DNA from: TMED8 sp038125725
GTDB taxonomy: Bacteria > Pseudomonadota > Alphaproteobacteria > Rhodospirillales > Casp-alpha2
Assembly (NCBI GenBank): GCA_038125725.1
Contig: JAYPEK010000001.1
Coordinates: forward strand, 124,001 to 188,000
Direction of reading: 5' to 3'
DNA length: 64,000 nucleotides
The stretch's first letter is position 1. Each line of letters begins with the position of its first letter. The notes under the pieces are model-generated. The model had not been told where the DNA came from and made no database searches. It saw nothing but the letters and a program-made list of their open reading frames with translations. The translations under genes and the position numbers were made by a program. Below are positions 17,293-25,700 of the stretch, one piece after another.

Positions 17293-18150
17293 CTATTTCT
17301 TCAGGCACTCCCCGGCGAGGCCGGTCGGCATCTTGGCACCGCAGTAGTCGGTCTGGAATTGCACGACGCTGGAAATCGAGGCGCCGGTCAGGTCGGCACG
17401 GTTGAAGTGCGCCTGCTTCAGGTTGGCGCCGGTGATCTTGGCCTCGATCAGCTTGGCGCCGGTCAGGTCGGCGCCGCGCAGGTTGGCGTAGCTGAGCGTC
17501 GCGCCGGAGAGATCGGCGCCGCGCAGGTTGACGTTGCTCAGGTTGGTCATCGTCAGGTTGGCGCCGGAAAGATCGGCGCCGGCCATGTTGGCGCCCTGCA
17601 GGTTGGTGCCGCGCAGGTTGGCGTTGACCAGGTTGGCGCCGAGCAGCTCGACGCTGCGCATGTCGGCGTTGTTGGCGAAGGCATCGGTGAGGATGGCGCG
17701 GTCGAGCTTGGCGGTGGTCAGGATGGCGCCGGTCAGCTCGGTGGCCTCCAGGTTGGCCTCCTCCAGGTTGGCGACGGTGAGATCGGCATTGCGAAGCGTC
17801 GCGCCGTAGAGGATCGCGCGCTGCAGGTTGGCTTTCGCCATGTTGGCGCCGGTGAGGTCGGAGCGTTCCATGTCGGTCAGCACCATCTGGGCGCTTTCCA
17901 GGTTGGCGCCGATCATCGAGGTGCGTTCCAGGTTGGTATTAAACAGATAGGCGCCGCGCAGGTCGATCTTGTCGAGCATGCGGCTGTCGAAGCTCTTGTA
18001 GCGGAGATCGCACATGACGCAGGCGCCGCCGGCGACGACGGCGTTTTCCGCCACCGCGTTGGGGTCCAGGGCGCTGCAGGACGTCAATCCGACCACGGCG
18101 AGGGCGGCGAATTGGGCGCGTATCAGGGTGGCAAGCTGGAACCGGCGCAT
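17293..18150 (-). CDS. Pentapeptide-repeat lipoprotein
   Basis: A 285-residue exported protein. The N-terminus is a lipoprotein signal with a lipobox LTSC at about residues 22-25, and a Cys-containing CVMCDLRY segment follows. From about residue 60 to 265 the sequence is a run of A(N/D)LXX-type pentapeptides (for example GANLE, GADLS, RGADLTGAKL), which fold into a right-handed quadrilateral beta helix. The end has two further Cys (YCGAKM and GECLKK). The function of such lipoproteins is unknown; the DNA-mimicking pentapeptide proteins are cytoplasmic, unlike this one. The ATG at 18148-18150 gives the signal peptide directly. The 30-bp periodicity of the DNA here comes from the protein repeats. 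Confidence 0.85.
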   Translation of the reverse strand: MRRFQLATLIRAQFAALAVVGLTSCSALDPNAVAENAVVAGGACVMCDLRYKSFDSRMLDKIDLRGAYLFNTNLERTSMIGANLESAQMVLTDMERSDLTGANMAKANLQRAILYGATLRNADLTVANLEEANLEATELTGAILTTAKLDRAILTDAFANNADMRSVELLGANLVNANLRGTNLQGANMAGADLSGANLTMTNLSNVNLRGADLSGATLSYANLRGADLTGAKLIEAKITGANLKQAHFNRADLTGASISSVVQFQTDYCGAKMPTGLAGECLKK

Positions 18151-18206
18151 GGCTTTCGATTTCCTGTCGTCAGAGCCGCAAGTTAAGGGCAAAACGCGGG
18201 TCCGGG

Positions 18207-18716
18207 TCAATCCCCGTCCGCCAGATCGGGCACCGCCGCCTCGGACGCGCAATTGACGAAAAAGGCCGTGCCGAAGGTCTCGAAACCGGATGACTTGTAA
18301 AACCGGGGCGCTACGTCGCGGATCGACGCGCTGGAAACATAGATGATGGCGCAGCCGCGGCTTTTCAGCTCCTCCAGGGCCCAGCTGATCATCATCTTGC
18401 CGATGCGGTGATTGCGCACGGGCTCGTCGACGACGACGGAATCGATCACCGCCTTGCGCTGCGGCGAGCGGATCAGGTTGTCGTAGACGATCAATTGGCA
18501 GGTGCCGACCACTTCGCCGTCGAGTTCGGCGACAACGATCACCGAACGGTCCGAATCGGCGGAAATCCGGGCCAGAGCCCGTTCCACTGCGTCGTGAGAA
18601 GGCCGCACGTCGGGAATCAATTGTGCATAAAGGTGCATCAGCCGCGGCACGTCGGTGGGGCCAGCCAGTCGGATGTCGATATTGTGGGAAGCGTCGGCTG
18701 TCCAATCGTGCTGCAA
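18207..18716 (-). CDS. GNAT family N-acetyltransferase
   Basis: A 169-residue GNAT domain protein that would transfer an acetyl group from acetyl-CoA to an amine. Visible features are strand beta-4 with VIDSVVVDEPVRNHRIGKMMI, where RNHRIG is the pyrophosphate-binding loop (Q/R-x-x-G-x-G/A type), and the C-terminal FYKSSGFETFG motif. The start appears to be TTG at 18714-18716, supported by a GGGGGAGAG ribosome site about 8 nt before it; no ATG upstream of the domain is in frame. It reads in the same direction as the pentapeptide lipoprotein, 56 bp upstream of it. Substrate unknown. Confidence 0.85.
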   Translation of the reverse strand: MQHDWTADASHNIDIRLAGPTDVPRLMHLYAQLIPDVRPSHDAVERALARISADSDRSVIVVAELDGEVVGTCQLIVYDNLIRSPQRKAVIDSVVVDEPVRNHRIGKMMISWALEELKSRGCAIIYVSSASIRDVAPRFYKSSGFETFGTAFFVNCASEAAVPDLADGD

Positions 18717-18778
18717 GTCGGGCTCTCCCCCGCCCCGAAAATTAAAATGAATAGGGGCGGCCCCGCGAGGCAGCCCGA

Positions 18779-19822
18779 TTATTGAGGCGTTTCCGTGATG
18801 ACGTCGGAGAACTTTAACAAATTCAAAGGTGGATACAATTGGAGATTTTTCGCCGTTTGCATGTTGATGATAACGGAAAAGCGGCTCGGGCTGTCGATCG
18901 GCATGTCGCCGGCCTTGACGCCCTTCAAAAGCACCTGTTCGGCACGCGCGCCGGTGAACTGGCCGACGTTGTAGTAGCGGTTGACGACACCGAGCAGCGC
19001 GTTCGAGGTGCGCACCGGGTTTTCACCGGCGGCGAACACAGGGATTCCGTTTTTCACGGCTTCGGAGGTGAACAGGTCGCGGTTGACGTTGAGGAACGAG
19101 TCCGGGCCCTGGTAGAACCATTCCGGCTTTTCCACCGCCAGCTCCGCGACCAGCGCCGGCAGCGCCGTGGTGTCGGGCTTGCCGTCGGCGCCCGTCGGCA
19201 CCGGCCGGTCGAGCAGCGCCCAGCCTTCCTTCTTGGCAATGGCCTTCAGGTTCTCCACCGACAGCACGGAGTTCTTTTCCGCCGGATTGTAGATCACCGC
19301 CATCTTCTTGAACGGCCGATAGGACTGCGCCAGCTTCAATTGCGTCTCTTCCGGGACCAGGTAGATGGTGCCGGTGATGTTGCGTCCGGTGGCGCCGAAG
19401 TCCTTCACCAGGCTCACGCCCACCGGCTGCGACACGATCATGAACATGGCCGGGATTTTGGTGATGTGCTTGGCCGGGTCGGCGGTCTCATGGGTGCCGA
19501 GAATGCTGAGCGCCGTCGTCGTGCCCCAGGTCACCACCAGATCGACCTGCATCTCCTTCGCTTCGGCGACGAAGCCGGGCATCTTGGTTTTGTCGCGCCC
19601 GGCGTCGCGGTGGATGATGTCGGCGTCAATGCGCTGGGTCTTGAAGTATTCGATGAAGCCCTTGCAGGCGAATTCGCAGCCGCGCCAGGTGACCAGGTAG
19701 ACCTTGAAGCGTTTGGCGGCATCGGGGTTGCCGGAGATCACGGTTTCGTCGGCCCGCGCGCCGGCGGCGTTCAACGTGATGGTCAGCAGAAAGATTGCGA
19801 TCAGACGTCTCATGACGCTCAT
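18779..19822 (-). CDS. Periplasmic ABC-type substrate-binding protein (PF04392-like)
   Basis: A 347-residue exported protein with a Sec signal peptide (cleavage expected after AGARA). The mature part looks like the uncharacterised ABC substrate-binding family PF04392: DLVVTWGTTTALSIL, VSQPVGVSLVKDFG, NITGTIYLVPEE and MAVIYNPAEKNSV. It also has two Cys near the mature N-terminus (WRGCEFACKG). No ABC permease or ATPase gene is nearby. Instead its ATG overlaps the stop of the sensor-HAMP-MFS gene by four bases. It is therefore the last gene of a three-gene operon and probably delivers a ligand to the sensor domains or to the MFS transporter. Ligand unknown. Confidence 0.82.
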   Translation of the reverse strand: MSVMRRLIAIFLLTITLNAAGARADETVISGNPDAAKRFKVYLVTWRGCEFACKGFIEYFKTQRIDADIIHRDAGRDKTKMPGFVAEAKEMQVDLVVTWGTTTALSILGTHETADPAKHITKIPAMFMIVSQPVGVSLVKDFGATGRNITGTIYLVPEETQLKLAQSYRPFKKMAVIYNPAEKNSVLSVENLKAIAKKEGWALLDRPVPTGADGKPDTTALPALVAELAVEKPEWFYQGPDSFLNVNRDLFTSEAVKNGIPVFAAGENPVRTSNALLGVVNRYYNVGQFTGARAEQVLLKGVKAGDMPIDSPSRFSVIINMQTAKNLQLYPPLNLLKFSDVITETPQ

Positions 19823-21912
19823 GCGGCCTCCTCCGCCGTCTTCGTGCCGGCAATCAGGAAAAACAGCCCGAGCAGCACCGTCGAGCCCAGCACCAGCGCG
19901 CCCAAGGCGGCGATGGCGTGTGCGGAGCCCAGCGTCGCCACCAGGAAGGCGGTCAGGAACGGGCCGGCGACGCTGCCGACGCGCTCCAGGATGCGGAATA
20001 CGCCGAGGACCGTGGTCTGGCCCATGGCGTCGACCTCGCGCGCGCAGACCGACGGCACCATGGAAATCAGCGGCGCGGTGGAAAGCGCGTGTCCGGCGCC
20101 CAACAGCCCGACGCCGAGAATCACCCCCAGCGTGTCGTCCCAGAGGAACATCAGCATGCCGCCGCCGCCGGCCAGAATGCCGCCGACGAGTACCGGCAGG
20201 AAACGCAGCCCGAAGGTATCGGCGAGGCGGGCGAAAATCGGCGTGCCGAACACCATGACGATGAAATAGACCATCATGCCGCGGCCGATCTCGGATTGGG
20301 AGTTGCCGAGTTCGTTGAGATAGAGCGGCGTCAGGTAGAACAGGAAGCCGGTGAGGATGATCTTCGCCGGGATGGCGCCGAACAGCATCAGCGCGGCGAA
20401 GCGGACGTTGCCGAGGAGTTGCAGGAAATGCACCAGCCGCAGCTTCGGCGGTGCCTGGGTGCTTTCGGCCTGGCGGCGCTGGAAGGTGTTGTAGACGAAC
20501 ACCGCGGCGATGATGGAGAGCACCGCCGACATGAAGAAGGTGACGCGGAAGCCCAGCCTGTCGGCCAGCACGCCGCCGATCGAAGTGCCGCAGATGGCGG
20601 CGACCATGATCGCGCCGATGAACACGGCCATGCCCTGGGCACGGTTCTCCTTGGTGGTCATGGCGACGATGTAGCCCTGGCAGGACATGGTGATCAGCGC
20701 GTAGGCGATGGCGGTCAGCGAGCGCCACAGCAACAGGTGATAGAGGTCGGGCGCCAGCCCGGTGCCGACGAAGCCGGCAATGGCCAGGATGGCGCCGGCG
20801 AGGAAGATGTTGCGGCTGCCGAAGCGGTCGGTCCAGATGCCGGCGAAGGGCGTGCCGATGGCGACGAACAGCATGAACAGCGAGATCGGCAGGCCGATGA
20901 CCATGTCCTGGGTGAGGCCCGGCACCGGACGGTAGAGATCGCTGACGTAGAGCGGGAAGAACGAGCGCGACAGTTCTTCCGCGAAGATGAAGATGAACAT
21001 CGGCGTGCGCACGTCGACGAGCGATTTCTCGCGCACCTCTTCGGGCCGGGCATCCTTGGCCGTATGCACCCGGTCGTGCAGTTGGAAAAAGTGGGCGCTC
21101 AACTTCTTGCGCAATTGCACGGCGGCCTCGCTGCTGTCGGCCAGCGCTTCGTTGACCTTCGCTTCCATGTTGCGGTAGTGGGCGTTCACCTCGAGGATGA
21201 TGCCGTTCAGCGTATGGACGAAGCGGCCGACCTCGTCGCGGGAATCGTGCTCCAGGGTCTGGCGGAAATCACCGACCTCGACCTTGCTCATCAGCCGGTG
21301 CACCGATTCGATCGGCCGCGAGATGTTGGTTGTCATCAGGAACAGCAGCAGCTCGAAGGTGATCAGCAGTGCCACCAGCAAAACGATCGCCACGTCGAAG
21401 ATGATGTCTTCCAATTTCTTCTGCACGAACTTCTGGTCGACGCCCACATGCAGCGCCCCGACCGGCTGAGCGCCGCCGCTCGGCTGCACCGCCAAGCTGG
21501 TAACCAGGAGCTGCCCGACGACGCCGGAACGGCCCGGTTGCATGGTGGATTGGACGTAGTCGGACATACCGCCCGGCGCGTCGCCGACGCTGAACAGCAC
21601 ATTACCGACCGTATCGGTGACCGACAGGTACTTGATCTCGGCGTGGCTGTCCTTGGTGACGTTGAAGAACTCGTTGACGCCGACCAGTTTGTCGAGGGGG
21701 GTGCCGTAATCGAGGGCGCGCTGGATGTCCTTGGTCAGCGACTGGCCGACGGCCACCGCCTTCTTGTCCATTTCCGGCACCAGATCGGCCTCGAAACGGT
21801 TGAGCGCATCGAAGGAGACCGCGATCAGCGACGCCAACAACAACACGATGGTGAGGCCGAATAGCCGCGCGCGGATGGGACCGACGAAGGGGGTGGCAGC
21901 GTTGTCGGCCAT
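19819..21912 (-). CDS. Sensor-HAMP-MFS fusion: transporter with an N-terminal periplasmic sensor module
   Basis: A 697-residue protein with two parts normally found in different proteins. Residues 1-193 look like a chemoreceptor or kinase input: membrane segment 17-37, periplasmic sensor 38-169, membrane segment 170-193. A HAMP domain follows (about 194-246, with ISRPIESVHRLM and RDEVGRFVHTLN) and a helical linker to about 300. Instead of a kinase or methyl-accepting domain, residues 301-690 are a 12-helix major facilitator, with the loop 2-3 motif GIWTDRFGSRN and a second copy RLADTFGLRFLP. The gene starts 3 nt after the sensor gene and overlaps the binding-protein gene. Ligand-gated transport is an inference. 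Confidence 0.88.
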   Translation of the reverse strand: MADNAATPFVGPIRARLFGLTIVLLLASLIAVSFDALNRFEADLVPEMDKKAVAVGQSLTKDIQRALDYGTPLDKLVGVNEFFNVTKDSHAEIKYLSVTDTVGNVLFSVGDAPGGMSDYVQSTMQPGRSGVVGQLLVTSLAVQPSGGAQPVGALHVGVDQKFVQKKLEDIIFDVAIVLLVALLITFELLLFLMTTNISRPIESVHRLMSKVEVGDFRQTLEHDSRDEVGRFVHTLNGIILEVNAHYRNMEAKVNEALADSSEAAVQLRKKLSAHFFQLHDRVHTAKDARPEEVREKSLVDVRTPMFIFIFAEELSRSFFPLYVSDLYRPVPGLTQDMVIGLPISLFMLFVAIGTPFAGIWTDRFGSRNIFLAGAILAIAGFVGTGLAPDLYHLLLWRSLTAIAYALITMSCQGYIVAMTTKENRAQGMAVFIGAIMVAAICGTSIGGVLADRLGFRVTFFMSAVLSIIAAVFVYNTFQRRQAESTQAPPKLRLVHFLQLLGNVRFAALMLFGAIPAKIILTGFLFYLTPLYLNELGNSQSEIGRGMMVYFIVMVFGTPIFARLADTFGLRFLPVLVGGILAGGGGMLMFLWDDTLGVILGVGLLGAGHALSTAPLISMVPSVCAREVDAMGQTTVLGVFRILERVGSVAGPFLTAFLVATLGSAHAIAALGALVLGSTVLLGLFFLIAGTKTAEEAA

Positions 21913-21915
21913 GGC

Positions 21916-22698
21916 CTAGTCCTTTGCCTCGATCAGGCCATCGCGCTTGGCTTCGCGCAGCACCTCCAGGACCTTGTTGGTCTTGGACTGGAACTCGGCA
22001 TAGTGTTTTTCCTCGGGCGTCTCGGCGTTTGCTTCGGTCAGCGTCGGTGCCTCGTCGGAAACCAGCGAGTTCAACGACGCGGCCATGCGCGTGAATGTCG
22101 AACTGATCGGCCGGAAGAAGACATAGACGCCGATGAACGCGAGCCCGCAGGCAATGGTGAAGACCACCAGCGCGGAGCGGCCGAGCGCGTCGAACATGGC
22201 GTCGATCTTGCCCTGCTGGTAGGCGCGGGAATAGCGCAGCACGATACCGCCGACGGGCTTGTTGAAGTTGTTGATGATCGGCAGGCCGACGCCGAAGGCG
22301 GCGTCCTCGTCGAAGCGCCAGGATTCCGAATCCTCTTTTTCCGCCGAAGTCACCCAACTGGCGGGCGCCGCCTGGCCGACGTTCGCCGGATCGGTGCTGA
22401 ACAGCCGGATGCCCTTGGTGCCGGCGATGCCGAACACCTCGGCCGAGAGAATCTGCTCGTCGCTGGCTTTCACCCGGCCCAGCAGTTCCTGGATGTTTTC
22501 CGTCTGTGATAGCGGAATGCCGAGGCTGACGCTGCCCTCGACGGCGTTCTTCAGGTCCAGCCCGACGACGACGAAACGTGACTGCACCAGCTCGCGGAGC
22601 GTCGACTGATACTTGTAATAGTTCAGGAGCGCCGTCACGGAGATGGCGAACGCCAGGATCACGAGGATCGTTAAGCTGATTTTAGGTGTCAGCTTCAT
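21916..22698 (-). CDS. Two-helix membrane sensor protein without a known output domain
   Basis: A 260-residue protein with membrane segments at about 8-26 and 176-195 enclosing a periplasmic domain. A short cytoplasmic tail (196-260) is rich in Glu, Lys and Ala and likely helical. The periplasmic domain shares a pattern with the neighbouring fusion protein: a G-x-PL turn, then a loop, then an I/L-x-V-x-D/G-x-x-G segment leading to LFS. The two sensors are therefore probably related. No HAMP, kinase or GGDEF domain follows. It is the first gene of the operon, 3 nt before the HAMP-MFS gene. It could form mixed dimers with that protein through the shared domain, but this is inference. Confidence 0.75.
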   Translation of the reverse strand: MKLTPKISLTILVILAFAISVTALLNYYKYQSTLRELVQSRFVVVGLDLKNAVEGSVSLGIPLSQTENIQELLGRVKASDEQILSAEVFGIAGTKGIRLFSTDPANVGQAAPASWVTSAEKEDSESWRFDEDAAFGVGLPIINNFNKPVGGIVLRYSRAYQQGKIDAMFDALGRSALVVFTIACGLAFIGVYVFFRPISSTFTRMAASLNSLVSDEAPTLTEANAETPEEKHYAEFQSKTNKVLEVLREAKRDGLIEAKD

Positions 22699-22808
22699 GC
22701 CGTGCTTTCCGCTTTTCCCGCCCTAGCCCCGCAGTTGGGGGCCCCTTATCGAAACGTCCAGGAAATGTAATGCCTTGATCGCGCTCGGGATGTCAACCAC
22801 GCGGGCTC

Positions 22809-25028
22809 TCATTCAGCCAATGCGCGAACCTCCGCCGATGTCATTTCCAGCCGATGCGCCGATTGCCGACCGAGGTTGAGCAGCAATCGGATGATCAGGT
22901 CCGGGCGCTCCTCGGTCAGGCGTTCGAAATCGCCGCGCACCAGCTTGTAGCAAGTCACCTGGCTTGCCGCGTCGATACTGGCGGAGCGCGGAATTTCGCC
23001 AAGCAGCGCCATTTCGCCGAAGACGACCCCCGGCCCCATGCCCGCGACCCGCACTTCGCAGCCGCCGCTTTCCAGCCGCGCCTTCACGTCGACGCGCCCG
23101 GCGGCGAGGAAATACATGGCGTCGCCGGGGGCGGATTCCTCGAAAATCCGGGTACCCGGGCCGTGCACTTCGCGGGTCATGGCGGCGGCCAGGGTTTCCA
23201 ACTGCAGCGCGTCGAGCCCGGCCAGCACCTCCATGTCGGCGAGCGTCATCTCGTCGTCGGGCTGTGTGCCGCCGCCCAGCCGGGCCAGAAGCCGGTCTTC
23301 GGCTGCGGCCAACGCGGCATCGAGATCGGCGAACAGGCGCGGTTCCATGTCGGGGGTAATGACCTCCATGTCGCGCAGAAAGCCGATCATCGCGCCGCCC
23401 TCCGCCAGGTGGCTGAGAAGCAGGGTCTTGCTCTGACGTTGCAGGAAACGGTCGAAGCGTTGGATGATATGCGCGCCGGTGGCGTCGATCTCGGTCACCC
23501 GGCGCAGGTCCAGAATGATCCAGTCGGCCTCGGCAGCGACCGCCTCCAGGCGCTCGGCCAGGCGCTCGGCGGAACCGAAGAAGATGGCGCCCCGGGCCTC
23601 GACGATGGCGATGGCGCGGCCGAGATCGCGCAGCCGGTCCATTTCCGCCAGCGGCCAGGCGTTCTTGGAGCGCACCTGGGTGGCATTCAGCAGCCGGTGC
23701 ACCGGCGCGTGGCCGGCGCGCACGATGAACTGGAACGAGGCCACGGCGAAACCCACCGCGATGGCGATGACCAGATCGGCGGTGACGGTGAGGACCATCA
23801 CCAGCCCGACCACCAATAGATTGAGGGTGACGTCGCCGCGCTCCTTCAGGCCCTTGATGCGGCCCATCTTGTTGACCAGATGCCGGCTCCAGCCGTCGAT
23901 CATGCGGAACGCATAGACGAACAGGATGCCCGCCGTCACCGCCAGCGGAATGCGCGCCACCAGATCGCCGGCGACGGTGACCACGGCCAGGAAGAAGCCG
24001 GCGTTGACCAGGCTGGCCAAGCGGCTGCGGCCGCCGGCATCGAAGTTGGCGACGCTGCGTGCCGCCGAGCCGCCGCCGGCGAGACCGCCGAACAGTCCGG
24101 CGACGATACTCGCCGCCCCTTGCGCGGCGAGCTCGCGGTTGGCGTTGTGGCGCCGTTCGCGGAAGTTGTCCATGGCGGTGGCGCTGAGTAGCGATTCGAT
24201 GGAGCTCAGGAGCGCGATGACCAGCGCCGGCGCCACCAGGGTGACCGCCAACAGGTCGATGTTGGGATCCTTCAGCGCTTCGGCGAAATTCTCCAACTGG
24301 CGCGGGTAGGGGGTGTTCTGGACGATCGGGCCGATGACGCCGCCCAGATCCTTGGGCCCGACCCATTCCGCCAGGCCGTAGTAGGCGGCGGTGCCGACGA
24401 TCACCGCGGCGATGGCGTCGCCGCCGCGGCGCAGCCATAACCGCGCCAGCCACATGGCGCCGACCGTCGCCAGCATGATGACGATCGCCTTGGCGCGAAG
24501 CTGCACGTCGTCATAGAGCAACGTTTCCCAATCGAAATTGTGCGGCGTCACGAACAGCCGCACCTGCGAGATGACGATGATCACCGCGAGGCCGTTCATG
24601 AACCCGGCGGTCACCGGATAGGGAATGAACTTGATCAGGTTGCCGAGCCGGAGCAGCCCGAACAGCACCTGGAACGCACCCGCCATGACCACGCAGAGGA
24701 AGGTCAGCACGATCGCCAGCGATGACCGCACGCCCGGGTCCTCGGGCATCAAGGGGTCGTTCAGGAGGCCGGCCATGACCGCCGCGAGGATCACCGCCAG
24801 CGAGCTTTTCGGCCCGGAGATCTGCAACGGGCTGCCGCCCAGCAACGCCGCCACCAGGGTGACGAAGATCGCCGTGTTCAGCCCTGCCAGCGCCCCGTAG
24901 GCGGCGAAATCCCGGCCCATGGGCGCGAAGGCGATGACGCCGCAGGAAATCGCCACCGGCAGCGCGACGATGGCGGAAGACAGGCCGCCCGAGAGATCGC
25001 CGCGCAGGTTCGAAAACAGCTCACGCAT
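22809..25028 (-). CDS. SulP family anion transporter with STAS and cyclic-nucleotide-binding domains
   Basis: A 739-residue protein. Residues 1 to about 435 are a SulP (SLC26-type) membrane domain, with N-terminal LSSAIVALPVAIS, the GSPLQISGPKSSL motif and SSIESLLSATAMD. A cytoplasmic STAS domain follows at about 455-565 (IILDLRRVTEIDATGAHII). At about 600-735 there is a complete cyclic-nucleotide-binding domain whose phosphate-binding cassette reads FGEMALLGEIPRSASI. SulP proteins move sulfate, bicarbonate or dicarboxylates. The added cNMP domain suggests direct control by cAMP or cGMP. It reads in the same direction as the sensor-MFS operon but is separated from it by 110 bp, so co-transcription is uncertain. 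Confidence 0.92.
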   Translation of the reverse strand: MRELFSNLRGDLSGGLSSAIVALPVAISCGVIAFAPMGRDFAAYGALAGLNTAIFVTLVAALLGGSPLQISGPKSSLAVILAAVMAGLLNDPLMPEDPGVRSSLAIVLTFLCVVMAGAFQVLFGLLRLGNLIKFIPYPVTAGFMNGLAVIIVISQVRLFVTPHNFDWETLLYDDVQLRAKAIVIMLATVGAMWLARLWLRRGGDAIAAVIVGTAAYYGLAEWVGPKDLGGVIGPIVQNTPYPRQLENFAEALKDPNIDLLAVTLVAPALVIALLSSIESLLSATAMDNFRERRHNANRELAAQGAASIVAGLFGGLAGGGSAARSVANFDAGGRSRLASLVNAGFFLAVVTVAGDLVARIPLAVTAGILFVYAFRMIDGWSRHLVNKMGRIKGLKERGDVTLNLLVVGLVMVLTVTADLVIAIAVGFAVASFQFIVRAGHAPVHRLLNATQVRSKNAWPLAEMDRLRDLGRAIAIVEARGAIFFGSAERLAERLEAVAAEADWIILDLRRVTEIDATGAHIIQRFDRFLQRQSKTLLLSHLAEGGAMIGFLRDMEVITPDMEPRLFADLDAALAAAEDRLLARLGGGTQPDDEMTLADMEVLAGLDALQLETLAAAMTREVHGPGTRIFEESAPGDAMYFLAAGRVDVKARLESGGCEVRVAGMGPGVVFGEMALLGEIPRSASIDAASQVTCYKLVRGDFERLTEERPDLIIRLLLNLGRQSAHRLEMTSAEVRALAE

Positions 25029-25143
25029 GATCGCTCCGGGACGGCGCCGGCGGCGGGGTCATGTTCATGCGCGGATGCTGGCACGCGGGCGCGGTCAATT
25101 CAATTCCCGCGCGTTTGGATTGGGCATCGCACCGGGCTGCGGT

Positions 25144-25599
25144 TTAAAGCGTACGGGTCATGTAGACGCTGTTGGCGTCGAAGGCGTAATCGCCGAAGGG
25201 GCCGCAGGGCGCGAAGCCGAACCCGGCATAGAGCCTGCGCGCGGGCTCGAACCCGGCCATGGAGCCGGTTTCCAGGCTGAGCCGCGCATAGCCGCGCCGC
25301 TGGGCTTCGTCGATGATGAAGGCGACGATCCGCTTGCCGATGCCCTCGCCACGGCGCTCTTGGACGGCGTGCATGGATTTGATCTCGCCGTGGTCCAACG
25401 CCAGTTCGCGAAGCGCGCCGCAGCCGACCAACCCGCCTTCCTCCCAGGCCGACCAGAAGGTGATGTCGGGCGCGCGCAGCGCATCCAGATCGAGCGCGTA
25501 GATGCTCTCCGCCGGTGTGTGCTCGGCCATGTGCGCCAGGTGGCGCTCGAGCAGCCGGGCGATCTCCGGTCCTGAGAGGTCGTCTTCGCGGATTTGCAT
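25144..25599 (-). CDS. GNAT family N-acetyltransferase
   Basis: A 151-residue GNAT protein of the small PhnO/YafP-like kind. It shows GGLVGCGALREL, then the central strand IKSMHAVQERRGEGIGKRIV, where RRGEGIG is the acetyl-CoA pyrophosphate loop. It ends with ARLSLETGSM and RRLYAGFGFAPCGPFGDY, a typical alpha-4/beta-6 segment. I chose the ATG at 25597-25599 because the upstream in-frame ATG only adds a non-conserved leader. It lies between the SulP gene and the divergent MORN gene. Substrate unknown. Confidence 0.87.
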   Translation of the reverse strand: MQIREDDLSGPEIARLLERHLAHMAEHTPAESIYALDLDALRAPDITFWSAWEEGGLVGCGALRELALDHGEIKSMHAVQERRGEGIGKRIVAFIIDEAQRRGYARLSLETGSMAGFEPARRLYAGFGFAPCGPFGDYAFDANSVYMTRTL

Positions 25600-25700
25600 G
25601 GCGGGCGGGTCCTTGGGGTCCAGGGGCAGGGCGGAATTTAGCGCAACTTGCAAACCCTTGCCATGTGATAGTATGGCGCGATTCGCGGAGGATTAGCCAC

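Noticed and set aside
17360..18000. Regular 15- to 30-bp DNA periodicity that resembles a tandem repeat or CRISPR-like array
   Set aside because: It is the codon pattern of the pentapeptide repeats in a coding gene; no conserved repeat with unique spacers is present.
19918..21864. A 648-residue open frame antisense to the sensor-HAMP-MFS gene
   Set aside because: Its sequence is compositionally odd (His/Asp/Gln-rich), lacks any motif, and the opposite strand has clear MFS and HAMP signatures.
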